A stretch of DNA of 64,000 nt from Acidibrevibacterium fodinaquatile (GTDB lineage: Bacteria; Pseudomonadota; Alphaproteobacteria; Acetobacterales; Acetobacteraceae): positions 1,116,001-1,180,000 of the forward strand of contig NZ_CP029176.1 of the NCBI RefSeq assembly GCF_003352165.1. The letters run 5' to 3'. The notes beneath the pieces are model-generated. The model saw only the letters and a program-made list of their open reading frames with translations, was not told the DNA's origin and made no database searches. A program made the translations under genes and the position numbers. Positions within the stretch are counted from its first letter, which is position 1; each line of letters begins with the position of its first letter. Positions 63,397-64,000 of the stretch are shown in pieces.

Positions 63397-64000
63397 TCCG
63401 CGGCCAGGATACGCCGGCTCTGTTCGGCGTGCTGGCGATAGGTTTCCTGCCATTCCGTCGGCCCGTTGGCGCGCGCGACCTGCACTGCCGTGACCTTATA
63501 TTCCGGGCAGTTGGTCGCCCAGTCGGAAAACTCTGTCGTCACCACATTGGCTTGCGTATCGGGATGGTGGAAGGTGGTGTAGACGACGCCCGGCGCGACG
63601 CGGTCGGTGATCAGGGCGCGGAGTGCCGTCGCGCCGGCGCGGCTTTCGAGCTTCACCCAATCGCCGTCGCGGATGCCGCGTTGTTCGGCGTCATGCGGGT
63701 GGATTTCCAGCCGATCCTCCTCATGCCAGGCGACATTGGCGGTGCGCCGTGTCTGCGCGCCGACATTGTATTGCGAAAGGATGCGCCCGGTGGTGAGGAG
63801 CAGCGGAAAGCGCGGCCCGCTTTTCTCCTCGGTCGCGACATATTCGGTGATCATGAAATGGCCTTGGCCGCGCACGAAGCCGCCGATATGCATGGTCGGT
63901 GTGCCCTCCGGTGCTGCCTCGTTGCACGGCCACTGCACCGAGCCGACGCGATCGAGCAGGTCGAAGGAGACGCCGGCGAAGCTCGGCGTGGTGCGGGCGA
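63393..64000 (-). CDS. fdsA: Formate dehydrogenase alpha subunit, C-terminal part (partial)
   Basis: The frame enters from the right edge (RTTPSFAGVSFDLLDRVGSV) and ends at 63393, giving about 202 residues. It is the molybdopterin dinucleotide-binding domain of the large subunit: RFPLLLTTGRILSQYNVGAQ, DAEQRGIRDGDWVKLESRAG, GVVYTTFHHPDTQANVVTT and FSDWATNCPEYKVTAVQV. The end of this type belongs to FdsA/FdhF-like NAD-linked enzymes. Its catalytic N-terminal part is outside the window. Confidence 0.93.
   Translation of the reverse strand, partial: ARTTPSFAGVSFDLLDRVGSVQWPCNEAAPEGTPTMHIGGFVRGQGHFMITEYVATEEKSGPRFPLLLTTGRILSQYNVGAQTRRTANVAWHEEDRLEIHPHDAEQRGIRDGDWVKLESRAGATALRALITDRVAPGVVYTTFHHPDTQANVVTTEFSDWATNCPEYKVTAVQVARANGPTEWQETYRQHAEQSRRILAAE

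Overview
The window is a high-G+C alphaproteobacterial chromosome segment, most likely from the Acetobacteraceae/Rhodospirillales. This is inferred from gene order, the style of the ribosomal and RNA polymerase proteins, and the short GC-rich or T-rich palindromic repeats between genes; no 16S rRNA is present to confirm it. Nearly all of it is chromosomal core, with a few scars of mobile DNA.

Layout. 1-1605: an orphan pair of unknown genes (one cut by the left edge) and an alpha/beta hydrolase. 2101-7207: a sulfur-trafficking operon, cysE - Rrf2 regulator - two tandem cysteine desulfurases - [2Fe-2S] ferredoxin - mnmA, ending in an elongator tRNA-Met gene that mnmA overlaps. 7434-17529: housekeeping and metabolic genes (class III transaminase, gmk, yicC, a metallo-beta-lactamase fold hydrolase, a small lipoprotein, a GNAT enzyme, an RsmB-like rRNA methyltransferase, a gamma-glutamyltransferase-like lipoprotein, a DsbA-family thioredoxin, unknowns). 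17742-28978: rplK-rplA-rplJ-rplL-rpoB-rpoC, closed by a clear terminator. 29038: a LysE-type exporter. 30016-46489: a nearly continuous str/S10/spc/alpha super-cluster (rpsL, rpsG, tuf, rpsJ to rplO, secY, adk, rpsM, rpsK, rpoA, rplQ), unusual in having no fusA between rpsG and tuf. 46704-50615: tRNA-Ser, a polyhydroxyalkanoate locus (PhaC-like synthase, coiled-coil partner, divergent phaR), an XRE regulator, tRNA-Glu, and remnants of IS630-type transposase genes with copies of an 80-bp palindromic repeat. 50651-56395: a tightly overlapped operon encoding a ribose-type ABC importer and a luciferase-like flavin monooxygenase. 57684-60499: rpmI-rplT, a parvulin isomerase, argJ. 60579-64000: an OFA-family (oxalate/formate type) transporter, fdsD, fdhD and the 3' end of a formate dehydrogenase alpha subunit.

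How the parts fit. The sulfur operon can make cysteine's precursor (CysE), strip sulfur from cysteine (IscS-type enzymes) and pass it to tRNA (MnmA), under an Fe-S type Rrf2 regulator. The formate genes form a uptake-oxidation unit: transporter, Mo-enzyme, and the FdhD sulfurase needed to mature the enzyme. The most notable non-standard items are a MITE-like element inside the ribosomal/RNA polymerase operon between rplJ and rplL, a four-hairpin palindromic cluster upstream of mnmA, the mnmA/tRNA-Met overlap, a repeat that supplies the stop codon of a regulator gene, out-of-frame overlap of two PHA genes, and the ABC importer/monooxygenase operon of unknown substrate. No CRISPR array, rRNA operon, prophage or complete insertion sequence was seen.
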